Assembly: GCA_030628905.1 (NCBI GenBank)
Contig: DAOVQB010000005.1
Coordinates: forward strand, 1 to 58,753
From: DAOVQB01 sp023128935
GTDB lineage: Bacteria; Eisenbacteria; RBG-16-71-46; CAIMUX01; WJJG01
Direction of reading: 5' to 3'
DNA length: 58,753 nucleotides
The stretch's first letter is position 1. Each line of letters begins with the position of its first letter. Below, piece after piece: positions 25,611 through 32,977 of the stretch. The notes under the pieces were generated by a model that saw only the letters and a program-made list of their open reading frames with translations, was not told the origin of the DNA and did no database searches. The position numbers were made by a program, and so were the translations under genes.

Positions 25611-26057
25611 CTAAAAAAGGGTCGCAATTTCCTTCGCCTCAGCGGACAGATTGGTTTCATCAATCTTCAGCGCACCCTGCGGACACGCCTTCACGCACTG
25701 GCCACATGCCACGCACTTGATTGGATAAGGCAGGTCGGGGTGCTGGAAGATCGCCTCTTGTGGGCAGAAAGCAACGCACTGAAAGCACCCAATGCATCTC
25801 TGCTTGTCGACAACAACTACGCCAAGCTTATTGCGCTTGAGCGCAAGAGTCTGACAGATATCGATGCAGGCGCCGCATTGATTGCAGACGTTGATCTTCA
25901 TGGATCCATCGGATCTTTGCGATACGCGAATGGCTGAATAGGAAGTATCTTCGGTTTTATGAAATGTCTTCGCACAGATGCGCTCGCAGGCACGGACTTC
26001 ACGGCACATAGCCTCATTGGCACGCAAATATTTCATGTCATTCTGAATGTATCCCAT
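25611..26057 (-). CDS. polyferredoxin, probable electron-transfer subunit of the AOR
   Basis: A 148-residue protein with three [4Fe-4S] motifs in order: CNQCGACIDIC (with a downstream Gln in place of the usual Pro), CIGCFQCVAFCP and CVACGQCVKACP. The N-terminal part has three more cysteines ('MCREVRACERIC') that might bind a further cluster. It would accept electrons from the tungsto-enzyme encoded next and pass them on to ferredoxin or NAD. GAGGAGG precedes ATG 26057. Same operon as the AOR gene. Confidence 0.88.
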   Translation of the reverse strand: MGYIQNDMKYLRANEAMCREVRACERICAKTFHKTEDTSYSAIRVSQRSDGSMKINVCNQCGACIDICQTLALKRNKLGVVVVDKQRCIGCFQCVAFCPQEAIFQHPDLPYPIKCVACGQCVKACPQGALKIDETNLSAEAKEIATLF

Positions 26058-26089
26058 GAATCCCTCCTCGCAGTTGCTTTGAACCCAGA

Positions 26090-26118
26090 ATGATCCAGAA
26101 TGGCTTGTCAGATGTCAA
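26090..26118 (-). promoter_or_regulatory. promoter of the ferredoxin / AOR operon
   Basis: On the minus strand a perfect TTGACA (26118-26113), a 17-base spacer and GATCAT (26095-26090) lie 33 bases before the ferredoxin start codon. Confidence 0.5.
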
Positions 26119-26167
26119 GGGGTCGATCGGCTGCAAGTCCAAGCAGTTGCTCAATCTCAAGCAAATC

Positions 26168-26240
26168 CTGGCAAGGGCCCGCGCAAGAACAACTTCCCGT
26201 TTTCGGCGAGGACCGCACGGTCGAGGACGAGGCGCGGTGG
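26168..26240 (+). repeat. copy A of a dispersed ~70-bp repeat
   Basis: This stretch is about 90% identical over about 70 bases to the reverse complement of 50692-50762, centred on CTTCCCGTTTTCGGCGAG and GTCGAGGACGAGGCGCGGT. The rest of the gap 26058-26456 shows only the two divergent promoters and no convincing gene; a 76-codon frame (26100-26330) runs through the repeat, but the matching frame in copy B has a stop. Confidence 0.8.
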
Positions 26241-26347
26241 TCAATGCGGGAGAGGCGCACAGGGGCGCAAAGGTCAATTGCCGATCCCTGTCATTCCCTC
26301 CCCCGCCAGGCGCCCACAGGGCATGGTTGAGCGCTCTCTCGGGCGCC

Positions 26348-26376
26348 TTGCTGGCACACAGATCCCGGACTATACT
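26348..26376 (+). promoter_or_regulatory. sigma70-like promoter for the 1097-residue secreted protein
   Basis: TTGCTG (26348-26353), a 17-base spacer and TATACT (26371-26376). It lies about 80 bases before the start codon at 26457. Confidence 0.6.
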
Positions 26377-26456
26377 GATTAATTGCAGGTATGTTGCCCA
26401 TCGGGTCGATGGCTGGCAATAGCACCCAACTTCCCCAGCCACGGAAGGAGGTCACC

Positions 26457-29400
26457 ATGTTCCGGACACGCTTGCTTCTCTCAGTCCTGGTCTGTCTCCC
26501 ACTCACCACGGCCAGCAAGCCCCCGGATGGCCTGCTCTATGAGCAACTAGTCCCGGGATCGCGGCAGGACGATTTGAAGCCAACCTTCCAGAGGGAATCC
26601 CGTGATACGATCTGGTTCGGGGGCGATGACGGCCAAGGAATCGCCTTCGAGGGTGGCATCTGGGACTGGGATGCAATTGTCACCGACCCGTTCCAGGGAT
26701 GGATCTCGATCGATATGACTTCAAACCCGAGTGTCTATTTCAGTCGGGTGACTGAGAGCGATTTCCTGGAACACGGCGACCCCTGCGTCCCGATCTTCCC
26801 AGGCACGACGGGCGAGATCTGGTGTGGCATCCATGAGGATGAGGCCGATGAGCGCGGCTTCGTCTCCGGGATGGGGTATCAGAACAATATGTGCCAACGG
26901 GCTTTCTCGCCTGAGTTTGCGATCGATCCGTCGGCAGACGATATTGATCTTGCCTTCCTCTTCTTCAATGACACCGAGCCCGGCTTCGACTACAGCTACA
27001 TCTACATCCTCTGCTATGACGCCAGCGAGGAGCTGACCGATGAGTACCTACTGGAATCATTCGACGGCGTGATCGGGAGTCCCGAGAACCCCGCAAGCTA
27101 CGGGGAGTCGGGGCCCGAAGTCCCGGCCGGGACGCTCGAGGGTGCCACCGTCAAGATCCAGCTTGAGCTACGCATGGTCGCCGATGGCGGGTGGTCTGAT
27201 GAGGATGGTCTTTATCCTACCGATTGTGGCCCATTTGCGGCGGATGATCTCTCCATCGCGGTGGGCACAGGGAGCGCGTTCTATGACTTCGAGGATGGCC
27301 CTCAGGGTTGGACGTTCGATAAGTGCGAGGGCGTGGACTCCTACATGGGTATTGTCCCGGAGGAAATATGGAGCCTGTGGGTGGAGGAAGCACAGCTCCC
27401 CTATTGCACATTGAGCGGCAATGCACTCGAGTGCGTGGATGAGGAAAACAGTCCTTACTGGCCCCCGGGCCATCCTGTGGGACAGAGAGAAATGATGGTC
27501 TCCGGTCCCGTAGCGCACGCTGGGTATGATCCGCAGATCTGGAATACGACCATTCTGCGGTGGGATGAATTCTCGTGGTTGAGGTACGGGGCCGCCACCT
27601 TCCACCGTATCGGCTACCTGTACTACCCTTATACAACTCCGGGGCACCCCGATCCCCATTGGGGGGGCCGGATGGGAAACACAGTATGGATGTGGACTGG
27701 TGACCCCCCTCGCTGTGGATTGAGAGGAGCTAACCTCTCGACCTTGGACGGCAATCCGGGTGACCCCCTGCCGGCGGATTGGGACTCCGTGAAAGCCGTC
27801 TATGAGATCGTATGTGGTTGTGAGGCCTTCGGCATTCCCCCCGCCGCCTGCACGGATGAGGGTGACACTGGTGGAACCCCCGTGATCGACAACTTCAGAG
27901 TTGGGCTCACAGAGACCCCCGACGCTCCACCAATTGTCCTGGACTGCGGCCACATGTTCCACGACGGCTTTGGTCAGAACTTCCCGGGCTATCTGGAGCC
28001 AGGCGATGCCGGAAACGCCAATATCGCCTTTGACCTCAGCATGAGCAATCCATATGCGAATGACTGGCTCGCAGATACGGCGTTAGTGGCTGGCCCCATT
28101 GTATCGAGCGAGGAAACGCGCTGGTTGGTCGAACTCCACTTCAAGGTGACCAGGAAAGGCGCGCGCCAGGATTGGATTCAGGGCTATAATCAGTGGAAGG
28201 CTCGCCTGACCGGGAATCCAGAGGAGGACTTCGTCTGCGCGCTGCTCGACTCGGCGGAGATCTACATGGCCGGGCACTGGCAGGGCTGGCCGCATAAGTT
28301 CGTCACCTATTTCCATGAGGACGACCCGGGCTTCAATGCAGCTTATAGTGACCAGAGCGAGGAACAGGAAGTCCTGCCCGATGGTGTCTTTGTTCCTGGA
28401 ACCAGAATCGAGTACTATTATGCATCCTATTGGTACGACGGCGGGGCGTCTCCAGGGGATCGCTTTATCCTCGGTCCGTGGGAGTTCGAGATCCTTCCAT
28501 GTATGACGCTCGTAGAAGGTGAGGAGTACGCAGTGGAGTGGCCCTGTGTCTTGTACGTGGATGCGTACAACCGTGGAGCCGAGCACTATATCATGCCCAT
28601 GCTCAACGAACTCGACGTGGCGTACGACAAGTACGACTACCTTGGCGTATCCAGTAATTGGTACGCATCGATGAAGAGGAGTTTCGGTGGTACTACGTAC
28701 AACCCGGGCGGCTATGGAAACAACGGGTGCACGCTCGAACAGCTACTGGGCTACCGACTGATCTTGCTGAACACGGGCAGCTATGGGATCGGTGCGATGC
28801 TGCCTGCCGATTTCGAGCTCTTCGAGGAATGGCTCCTGACCACGGATTGCGGACTTGGCGATATAAGGAGAGGAATCATCTTCAATGGCGATCAGATTGC
28901 GCAGATCATGGCCGATGAGACGATGGGTCTCGCAACCGATTTCGCGAACGAGGTATTGGGCACCGATTTCGTACATCCATCCTACCGGGAATACAACAAT
29001 GATGAGGCCTATTGCGTCTATCTTGAGCCGGCCGAGGGAGCGGAATTCGAGCCGCTCGATCCCGGTGTGTCGCTCTACGGAAATGGTCCTCCACATTCCG
29101 GCAACTTCAATGTGCTGGGCGTGCATCCGAGTGTTGCAGGTGTGACGGGCAACCTTCTCTATTACAGCTATGAAGGCACTGGGCAGCAACGCTACGTTGA
29201 GTTTGCCCAAGTCGTGCGCGAGAGGATCGAACCCGGGGTAGCCAACTGGAAGAGTGTGGTGGACGGAGTCAGTCTGCATGCCCTCTCTGAACGCGGATGC
29301 CAGGGGCAGCCTTGCAGCGCCGATAGCATCTGCATTGTCAGTGGTGGACTCGACCTGCTGATCGCCGAGTTCGAATGGCTGACTGACCCGAGCAATCCCT

Positions 29401-29750
29401 TTGAGCCCTGGGGATACCCCTGCCCACTCCAGAACGTCGACGAGGAGTGGGAGGGCCACCTCTCAGGTGCCGTGAGCTTTCTGCATGCGGCACAGCCCAA
29501 TCCCTTCATTGGCCGCGCCATGATCCGGTTCCACCTGGCTGCCACGGGGCAGGTTTGCCTGGAGATCTACGATGTCGCAGGGCGCCGGGTGAGAACGCTG
29601 ATCGATGCCAAAATGGAAGCGGGCGACCAGAGCATCATCTGGGACGGAGCCGATGACACCGGCCGGCGAGCAGGTGCGGGTCTGTTCTGGATGCAGCTGA
29701 AAACCCATGATGGGTATGTGTCCAGCAAACGTCTCCTGACGCTGCGCTAG
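26457..29750 (+). CDS. large secreted multi-domain protein with C-terminal sorting domain
   Basis: A 1097-residue protein of unknown function with a short signal peptide (MFRTRLLLSVLVCLPLTTA). Residues of roughly 30-520 alternate beta-rich modules with aromatic- and Cys-containing loops. Residues of about 690-900 include 'VLYVDAYNRGAEHYIMPMLN', then 'YRLILLNTGSYG' and 'FELFEEWLLTT', which again resemble the GATase-like fold seen in the protein encoded at 582. The final 85 residues, from 'AAQPNPFIGRAMIRF' through 'IYDVAGRRVRTLIDAKMEAG' to 'KRLLTLR', are a FlgD-like Ig module of the kind used as a C-terminal export signal. AAGGAGG precedes ATG 26457. It seems monocistronic, with its own promoter and a terminator hairpin. 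Confidence 0.82.
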   Translation: MFRTRLLLSVLVCLPLTTASKPPDGLLYEQLVPGSRQDDLKPTFQRESRDTIWFGGDDGQGIAFEGGIWDWDAIVTDPFQGWISIDMTSNPSVYFSRVTESDFLEHGDPCVPIFPGTTGEIWCGIHEDEADERGFVSGMGYQNNMCQRAFSPEFAIDPSADDIDLAFLFFNDTEPGFDYSYIYILCYDASEELTDEYLLESFDGVIGSPENPASYGESGPEVPAGTLEGATVKIQLELRMVADGGWSDEDGLYPTDCGPFAADDLSIAVGTGSAFYDFEDGPQGWTFDKCEGVDSYMGIVPEEIWSLWVEEAQLPYCTLSGNALECVDEENSPYWPPGHPVGQREMMVSGPVAHAGYDPQIWNTTILRWDEFSWLRYGAATFHRIGYLYYPYTTPGHPDPHWGGRMGNTVWMWTGDPPRCGLRGANLSTLDGNPGDPLPADWDSVKAVYEIVCGCEAFGIPPAACTDEGDTGGTPVIDNFRVGLTETPDAPPIVLDCGHMFHDGFGQNFPGYLEPGDAGNANIAFDLSMSNPYANDWLADTALVAGPIVSSEETRWLVELHFKVTRKGARQDWIQGYNQWKARLTGNPEEDFVCALLDSAEIYMAGHWQGWPHKFVTYFHEDDPGFNAAYSDQSEEQEVLPDGVFVPGTRIEYYYASYWYDGGASPGDRFILGPWEFEILPCMTLVEGEEYAVEWPCVLYVDAYNRGAEHYIMPMLNELDVAYDKYDYLGVSSNWYASMKRSFGGTTYNPGGYGNNGCTLEQLLGYRLILLNTGSYGIGAMLPADFELFEEWLLTTDCGLGDIRRGIIFNGDQIAQIMADETMGLATDFANEVLGTDFVHPSYREYNNDEAYCVYLEPAEGAEFEPLDPGVSLYGNGPPHSGNFNVLGVHPSVAGVTGNLLYYSYEGTGQQRYVEFAQVVRERIEPGVANWKSVVDGVSLHALSERGCQGQPCSADSICIVSGGLDLLIAEFEWLTDPSNPFEPWGYPCPLQNVDEEWEGHLSGAVSFLHAAQPNPFIGRAMIRFHLAATGQVCLEIYDVAGRRVRTLIDAKMEAGDQSIIWDGADDTGRRAGAGLFWMQLKTHDGYVSSKRLLTLR

Positions 29751-29757
29751 GTGCCAT

Positions 29758-29792
29758 GGAAGGGTACTATTGCGTGCCCTTCCTCTCTCTCC
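29758..29792 (+). terminator. hairpin terminator after the large secreted protein
   Basis: A 10-bp stem (29758-29767 with 29774-29783, one U-G pair) with a 6-base loop is followed by TCTCTCTCC. It lies 8 bases past the stop codon. Confidence 0.5.
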
Positions 29793-29964
29793 GCCATCGG
29801 GTGACACGGTGTAGTGCGGCCTGCGAGCCATCGGGCCGCATGCGCCAGATCTGCCTCCCTGCACCGCGGTCGCAGTCGAAATAGAGCCACTGTCCGTCGC
29901 GCGACCAGACCTTCAAGAGGTGGGAGGTCAGCGAATTCAACCCCAGCGGCGAGCTGATCGGCAC
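29767..29964 (-). pseudogene. fragment of a PD40/TolB-like beta-propeller gene
   Basis: A 65-codon frame contains one clear PD40 blade, 'WSRDGQWLYFDCDRGAGRQI' followed by 'WRMRPDGSQAA'. Such blades normally come in sets of four or more, within proteins of several hundred residues, so this is a remnant. No ribosome-binding site or rest of gene is visible. Confidence 0.55.
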
Positions 29965-30236
29965 GGTCCTGGATCTGGGTTGGGATCCCGAGCAGGCCGC
30001 CTTGGATTGGACGGCAGCGCATAGTTATGGTTGATTAGGCGGGGTGTGAGCGTGCGTGACAGCCGGCATGTACGGATGTGATTTTAGCCATGACCCCCGA
30101 CGGTAAGGAGATCTACTACTGCGTGTCCGTGGGCCGGCACTTCGCAAGCCTTAAAGGCGCCATGGGCCAGGGTGATCACCCTGCGCCGCTTGCTCTTCTG
30201 GATCCGAAAGGTTTTTCTTTGTCGGCTTTTTCTTGC
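29965..30236 (+). pseudogene. gene debris, including a second PD40-like scrap
   Basis: On the plus strand, a frame ending at TGA 30033 reads 'FNPSGELIGTVLDLGWDPEQ', then 'AALDWTAAHSYG', and has the look of a protein C-terminus. A second short frame from about 30087 reads 'ILAMTPDGKEIYYCVSVGRH', a PD40-blade start, then loses sense. Fragments on both strands next to each other suggest repeated deletion or rearrangement rather than a living gene. Confidence 0.4.
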
Positions 30237-30647
30237 TCATTGAATTCCCCTCAGGCGGTTCGTGACTGCGTCGCGGACTCTCCGAGCCACTTCCACGGCA
30301 TCACGCGCTTCCTCCAGACCCGGCTCTGGTTGATCGCCCGGGTAGCGGATGTCCACGCCGTACGGGGTGAGCACGGCGGCGTCCCTTAGACTCGACGCCG
30401 TTTCGGCGTCTGGCTGTATTACCAAGTCGAGGAGTTGCTCGATGGCATGCGTCTTTGGGAATTCAATCTGGTACCAGGTGAGAAGCGCCTTGAGATACTT
30501 TTCCGCGGCCTGCTGTGCGTGGAAGCAAGCCGGATACAGGAAGGGAGGCTCCGAAGCGAGTAATACATCGCCGGCGTTCATGTCCTGCTCGGCCTTGGCA
30601 AGCCATTGATGTACGATCTCCTTCTTGACCTCTTCAGGCGGCCTCAT
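30237..30647 (-). CDS. HEPN-domain protein, partner of an MNT nucleotidyltransferase
   Basis: A 136-residue HEPN protein: 'WLAKAEQDMNAGDVLLASEP', 'FHAQQAAEKYLKALLTWYQI' and 'EFPKTHAIEQLLDLV' are the helical core. The RX4-6H ribonuclease motif of toxic HEPN proteins is not evident, so it may bind nucleotides or RNA without cutting. Its start overlaps the end of the MNT gene by 14 bases, showing tight coupling, the usual gene order for MNT/HEPN pairs. Likely a toxin-antitoxin-like or defence accessory module. Confidence 0.85.
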   Translation of the reverse strand: MRPPEEVKKEIVHQWLAKAEQDMNAGDVLLASEPPFLYPACFHAQQAAEKYLKALLTWYQIEFPKTHAIEQLLDLVIQPDAETASSLRDAAVLTPYGVDIRYPGDQPEPGLEEARDAVEVARRVRDAVTNRLRGIQ

Positions 30648-30954
30648 AGATTACCTTCCCGTACTTGTTGGCTGGATAGGCGATGCCGCCGATGACGCCT
30701 TTGCTTTCCTCGAACCAGCTGGTCGAAATCACGATGACATCGAACGGGTAGCCAAGCCCGCGGAGCATCTCTCTGAGCCGTACGCTTTCCTTGCGCCGGT
30801 CACCCGGGTCCGGCTCGACGATCAGCAGATCAATGTCGCTGTCGCGGGTCATCTGCCCCGTGGCAGCCGAACCGAAAAGGATGATTTTGTCCGGGGCGGC
30901 TGCGGCGAGAATCCGACGGACGATCTCTTCCACTAAAGATTCGTCAATTCCCAT
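30634..30954 (-). CDS. MNT-type minimal nucleotidyltransferase
   Basis: A 106-residue minimal nucleotidyltransferase of the DNA polymerase beta-like fold: 'IILFGSAATGQMTRDSDIDL' carries the GS-x(10)-D-x-D motif that binds NTP and Mg, and 'FDVIVIS' supplies the third acidic residue. In characterised MNT/HEPN pairs this protein acts as antitoxin by transferring nucleotides onto the HEPN partner. AAGGAGG precedes ATG 30954. First gene of the pair. Confidence 0.88.
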   Translation of the reverse strand: MGIDESLVEEIVRRILAAAAPDKIILFGSAATGQMTRDSDIDLLIVEPDPGDRRKESVRLREMLRGLGYPFDVIVISTSWFEESKGVIGGIAYPANKYGKVIYEAA

Positions 30955-31051
30955 GGCCGCCTCCTTGACCGGTTATGAAAACCGCAACTTGGCCGCCCTC
31001 ATGCAACCGGGTTGTTAGACAAGCCGACTCGAAAAACGGAAAACGGGAGGA

Positions 31052-31211
31052 TCCGGAAAAGATATTTCCGGACACCGGACGCAACCGTCAGGGTTGCATC
31101 CGGACCCCGAAAACCTTTTCTCTGAACGTAGAATCCATCCTCATGTCCGCCTTGCCGTAACCCTCTAACAAATCAGGGGAAACGGGCAATACTCGCCTCC
31201 TGTTTCCCCTG
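31052..31211. repeat. three consecutive inverted repeats between the MNT gene and tRNA-Asn
   Basis: Stem 1: TCCGGAAA (31052-31059) with TTTCCGGA (31065-31072), perfect. Stem 2: CCGGACGCAACC with GGTTGCATCCGG (about 31075-31104, one mismatch). Stem 3: CAGGGGAAAC (31174-31183) with GTTTCCCCTG (31202-31211), perfect. No gene is visible in the whole stretch 30955-31258. They may be terminators or remains of a mobile element. Confidence 0.6.
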
Positions 31212-31258
31212 GCTCTATTGCTAACCTACGAGCCTCGGGAGGTTCGCGGTTTATTATA

Positions 31259-31334
31259 TGGCTCCCCCGCGAGGACTCGAACCTCGAACCTAGCGGTTAA
31301 CAGCCGCTCGCTCTACCAATTGAGCTACGGAGGA
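31259..31334 (-). tRNA. tRNA-Asn (anticodon GTT)
   Basis: Read on the minus strand, the 76-base gene folds into a complete cloverleaf. The acceptor stem TCCTCCG pairs with CGGGGGA (one G-U pair), the D arm is GCTC...GAGC, and the anticodon stem AGCGG/CCGCT holds the loop CTGTTAA with anticodon GTT (31301-31299). The T arm is CGAGG-TTCGAGT-CCTCG, with discriminator G73 and an encoded CCA (31261-31259). Confidence 0.95.
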
Positions 31335-31511
31335 ATAATCGAAGCAATCCAGCGCACTGGGCATTCGGCCCAGGACCTATAGATTGCAAGGGATAAATGA
31401 TGCCAGCCGGCGCGCGCCCATGTCAACGCCCATTCCGGGTGATGAGAACACCTCAAACAGATCGCTCAGATCGCTTCGAACCAAGAATCCACTGCAAGGC
31501 GATGTAACTCC

Positions 31512-31540
31512 TTGCCGGGGAGGGTTCGGGGAGGTATATA
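31512..31540 (+). promoter_or_regulatory. possible promoter for the nuclease/ATPase operon
   Basis: TTGCCG (31512-31517), a 17-base spacer and TATATA (31535-31540). It lies immediately before the 63-bp repeats and about 155 bases before the start codon at 31695. Confidence 0.4.
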
Positions 31541-31666
31541 GGCAACATGGGTCGGATGGCCCGGGCGCGGACAATGATCTCGGCCGGACGGGCGAGATCA
31601 AGAGGCAACATGGGTCGGATGACCCGGGCGCGGATACTGATCTCGGATGGACGGGTGAGAACAAGG
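31541..31666 (+). repeat. two tandem copies of a 63-bp repeat in the leader of the SbcD-like gene
   Basis: Copy 1 is 31541-31603, copy 2 is 31604-31666, about 85% identical, both starting GGCAACATGGGTCGGATG. The period is exactly 21 codons and the plus-strand frame from 31384 stays open through both, but it then overlaps the SbcD-like start, has no ribosome-binding site and no family resemblance. I treat it as untranslated. The remaining sequence 31335-31511 shows nothing else. Confidence 0.75.
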
Positions 31667-31694
31667 GAACTTTTCGGGAGGGAACCCACGCCTT

Positions 31695-32972
31695 ATGCGC
31701 CGGATCCTCCACCTTGCGGATCTACACCTCGGGTATGAGCATCGCTACTTAGGAGAGCGCTCTGGTGCGCGCAGCGAAGAGGCGCTCCAGATCCTGGAGC
31801 GCCTCGTCGATTGGGCAATCGACGATGTCCACTACATTGCCGCTGTCCTAATCGCCGGGGATCTGTTCGAAACCCATGAGCCCGATCCGCTCCTGATCGG
31901 ACGGGTGATTACCACACTCAAGAAGATCCCCGCCAGCGGCCGGACACTGATCACCGTTCCCGGCAATCACGATGAGTACAGTTATCCCGAGTCCGTCTAT
32001 CGCCTCAATGCGGCCGCTTGGCCAGGCGTGCTTGTCACGACTCCGACATTAGAGAGGGTTGCCGGATTCGATCTGGGGGGGTTCGACTGCGAGATCTACT
32101 CGATGGCCTACACGGCCGGTCTGAGTCCCAGAAGCCTGCAAGCATCCTGCTGTGCGGACGAAGGTGGCACCCCCTCAGATAAGGCAAGCAAGGACCGCAC
32201 CTCCTCCGACAAGGTCGTGGGATCTGCCCGGGGACCAGGGGGGGAAGGTCCCGATCCTGGAGAAGATGCGCGCGTCATGGCCGGCCCTCAGGGATCAACC
32301 AAGGGTTCTGATCGGGAGATACGGATCGCGCTTCTCCACGGCACGTTGGATGCCGATCCAACCGACCGATCCTACCGGATCGACAGCCGCTTCCTCGTCG
32401 AGTCCCGGTTCTCCTACGCCGCCCTGGGGCACATTCACAAGCCGGCTGAGACCAGAATTGGCGATGGTCTGGCTGTCTACCCCGGCACTCTCAACGGCAA
32501 AGGCTTTGACGACCCCGGTGCCGAGGAGTTGGTTGTAGTCTCCTTCCCAGACGGAAGGCCGTTGATCGAGCGCGTACCCTTCCCGACCCGGGCGATCCGG
32601 ACCCGGCGTGTCGACCTGGCACGCTATGAGAACCAAGAGGACTTCATCGCAGGCATCGAGCAGGAGGCCCATGCCAACACGATTCTGCGCCTGGAACTTT
32701 TCGGCCCACGGCCAAGCGACTTTGATCCCGCATATGTGGAAGGCCGCCTTAGGGACCTGTTCTTCTACCTGGAGATGAACGATCAGAGCATGGAGATCTC
32801 CGCTGATGAGATCGATCGCCTGGCACAGCAGCCGACGATCAGGGGATTCTTTGTGCAACGGATGCGGGAGAAGATCGCTGAGGCGGGCGGCAACCCAGTA
32901 CGCTTGGCGTCTATGCGGACGGCCCTGTATAAGGGTTTGGCGGCCTTCGAATCGACACAACGCGGACGGTAG
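31695..32972 (+). CDS. SbcD/Mre11-type (YhaO-like) metallophosphoesterase nuclease
   Basis: Predicted Mn-dependent DNA nuclease subunit, 425 residues. All phosphoesterase motifs are present: DLHLG (Asp9, His11), GDLFE (Asp56), GNHDE (Asn91, His92), LLHG (His215) and LGHIHKP (His246, His248). A Gly/Ser/Lys-rich insertion of about 60 residues (about 150-207) separates the fourth and fifth motifs and looks disordered. The C-terminal 150 residues form the usual capping region. GGGAGGGAA lies 10 bases before ATG 31695. The next gene starts 5 bases after its stop, and together they look like the Bacillus YhaO/YhaN pair rather than the classical SbcCD. Confidence 0.88.
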   Translation: MRRILHLADLHLGYEHRYLGERSGARSEEALQILERLVDWAIDDVHYIAAVLIAGDLFETHEPDPLLIGRVITTLKKIPASGRTLITVPGNHDEYSYPESVYRLNAAAWPGVLVTTPTLERVAGFDLGGFDCEIYSMAYTAGLSPRSLQASCCADEGGTPSDKASKDRTSSDKVVGSARGPGGEGPDPGEDARVMAGPQGSTKGSDREIRIALLHGTLDADPTDRSYRIDSRFLVESRFSYAALGHIHKPAETRIGDGLAVYPGTLNGKGFDDPGAEELVVVSFPDGRPLIERVPFPTRAIRTRRVDLARYENQEDFIAGIEQEAHANTILRLELFGPRPSDFDPAYVEGRLRDLFFYLEMNDQSMEISADEIDRLAQQPTIRGFFVQRMREKIAEAGGNPVRLASMRTALYKGLAAFESTQRGR

Positions 32973-32977
32973 GAACC

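Noticed and set aside
30955..31260. Integron attC-like site (GTTAGAC at 31013-31019 and CTCTAAC at 31163-31169 around inverted repeats)
   Set aside because: The pairing RYYYAAC/GTTRRRY is incomplete and in the wrong order for a whole attC site on either strand; no integrase is present.
31384..31752. 122-codon frame through the 63-bp repeats
   Set aside because: Overlaps the start of the SbcD-like gene, no ribosome-binding site, no recognisable domain.
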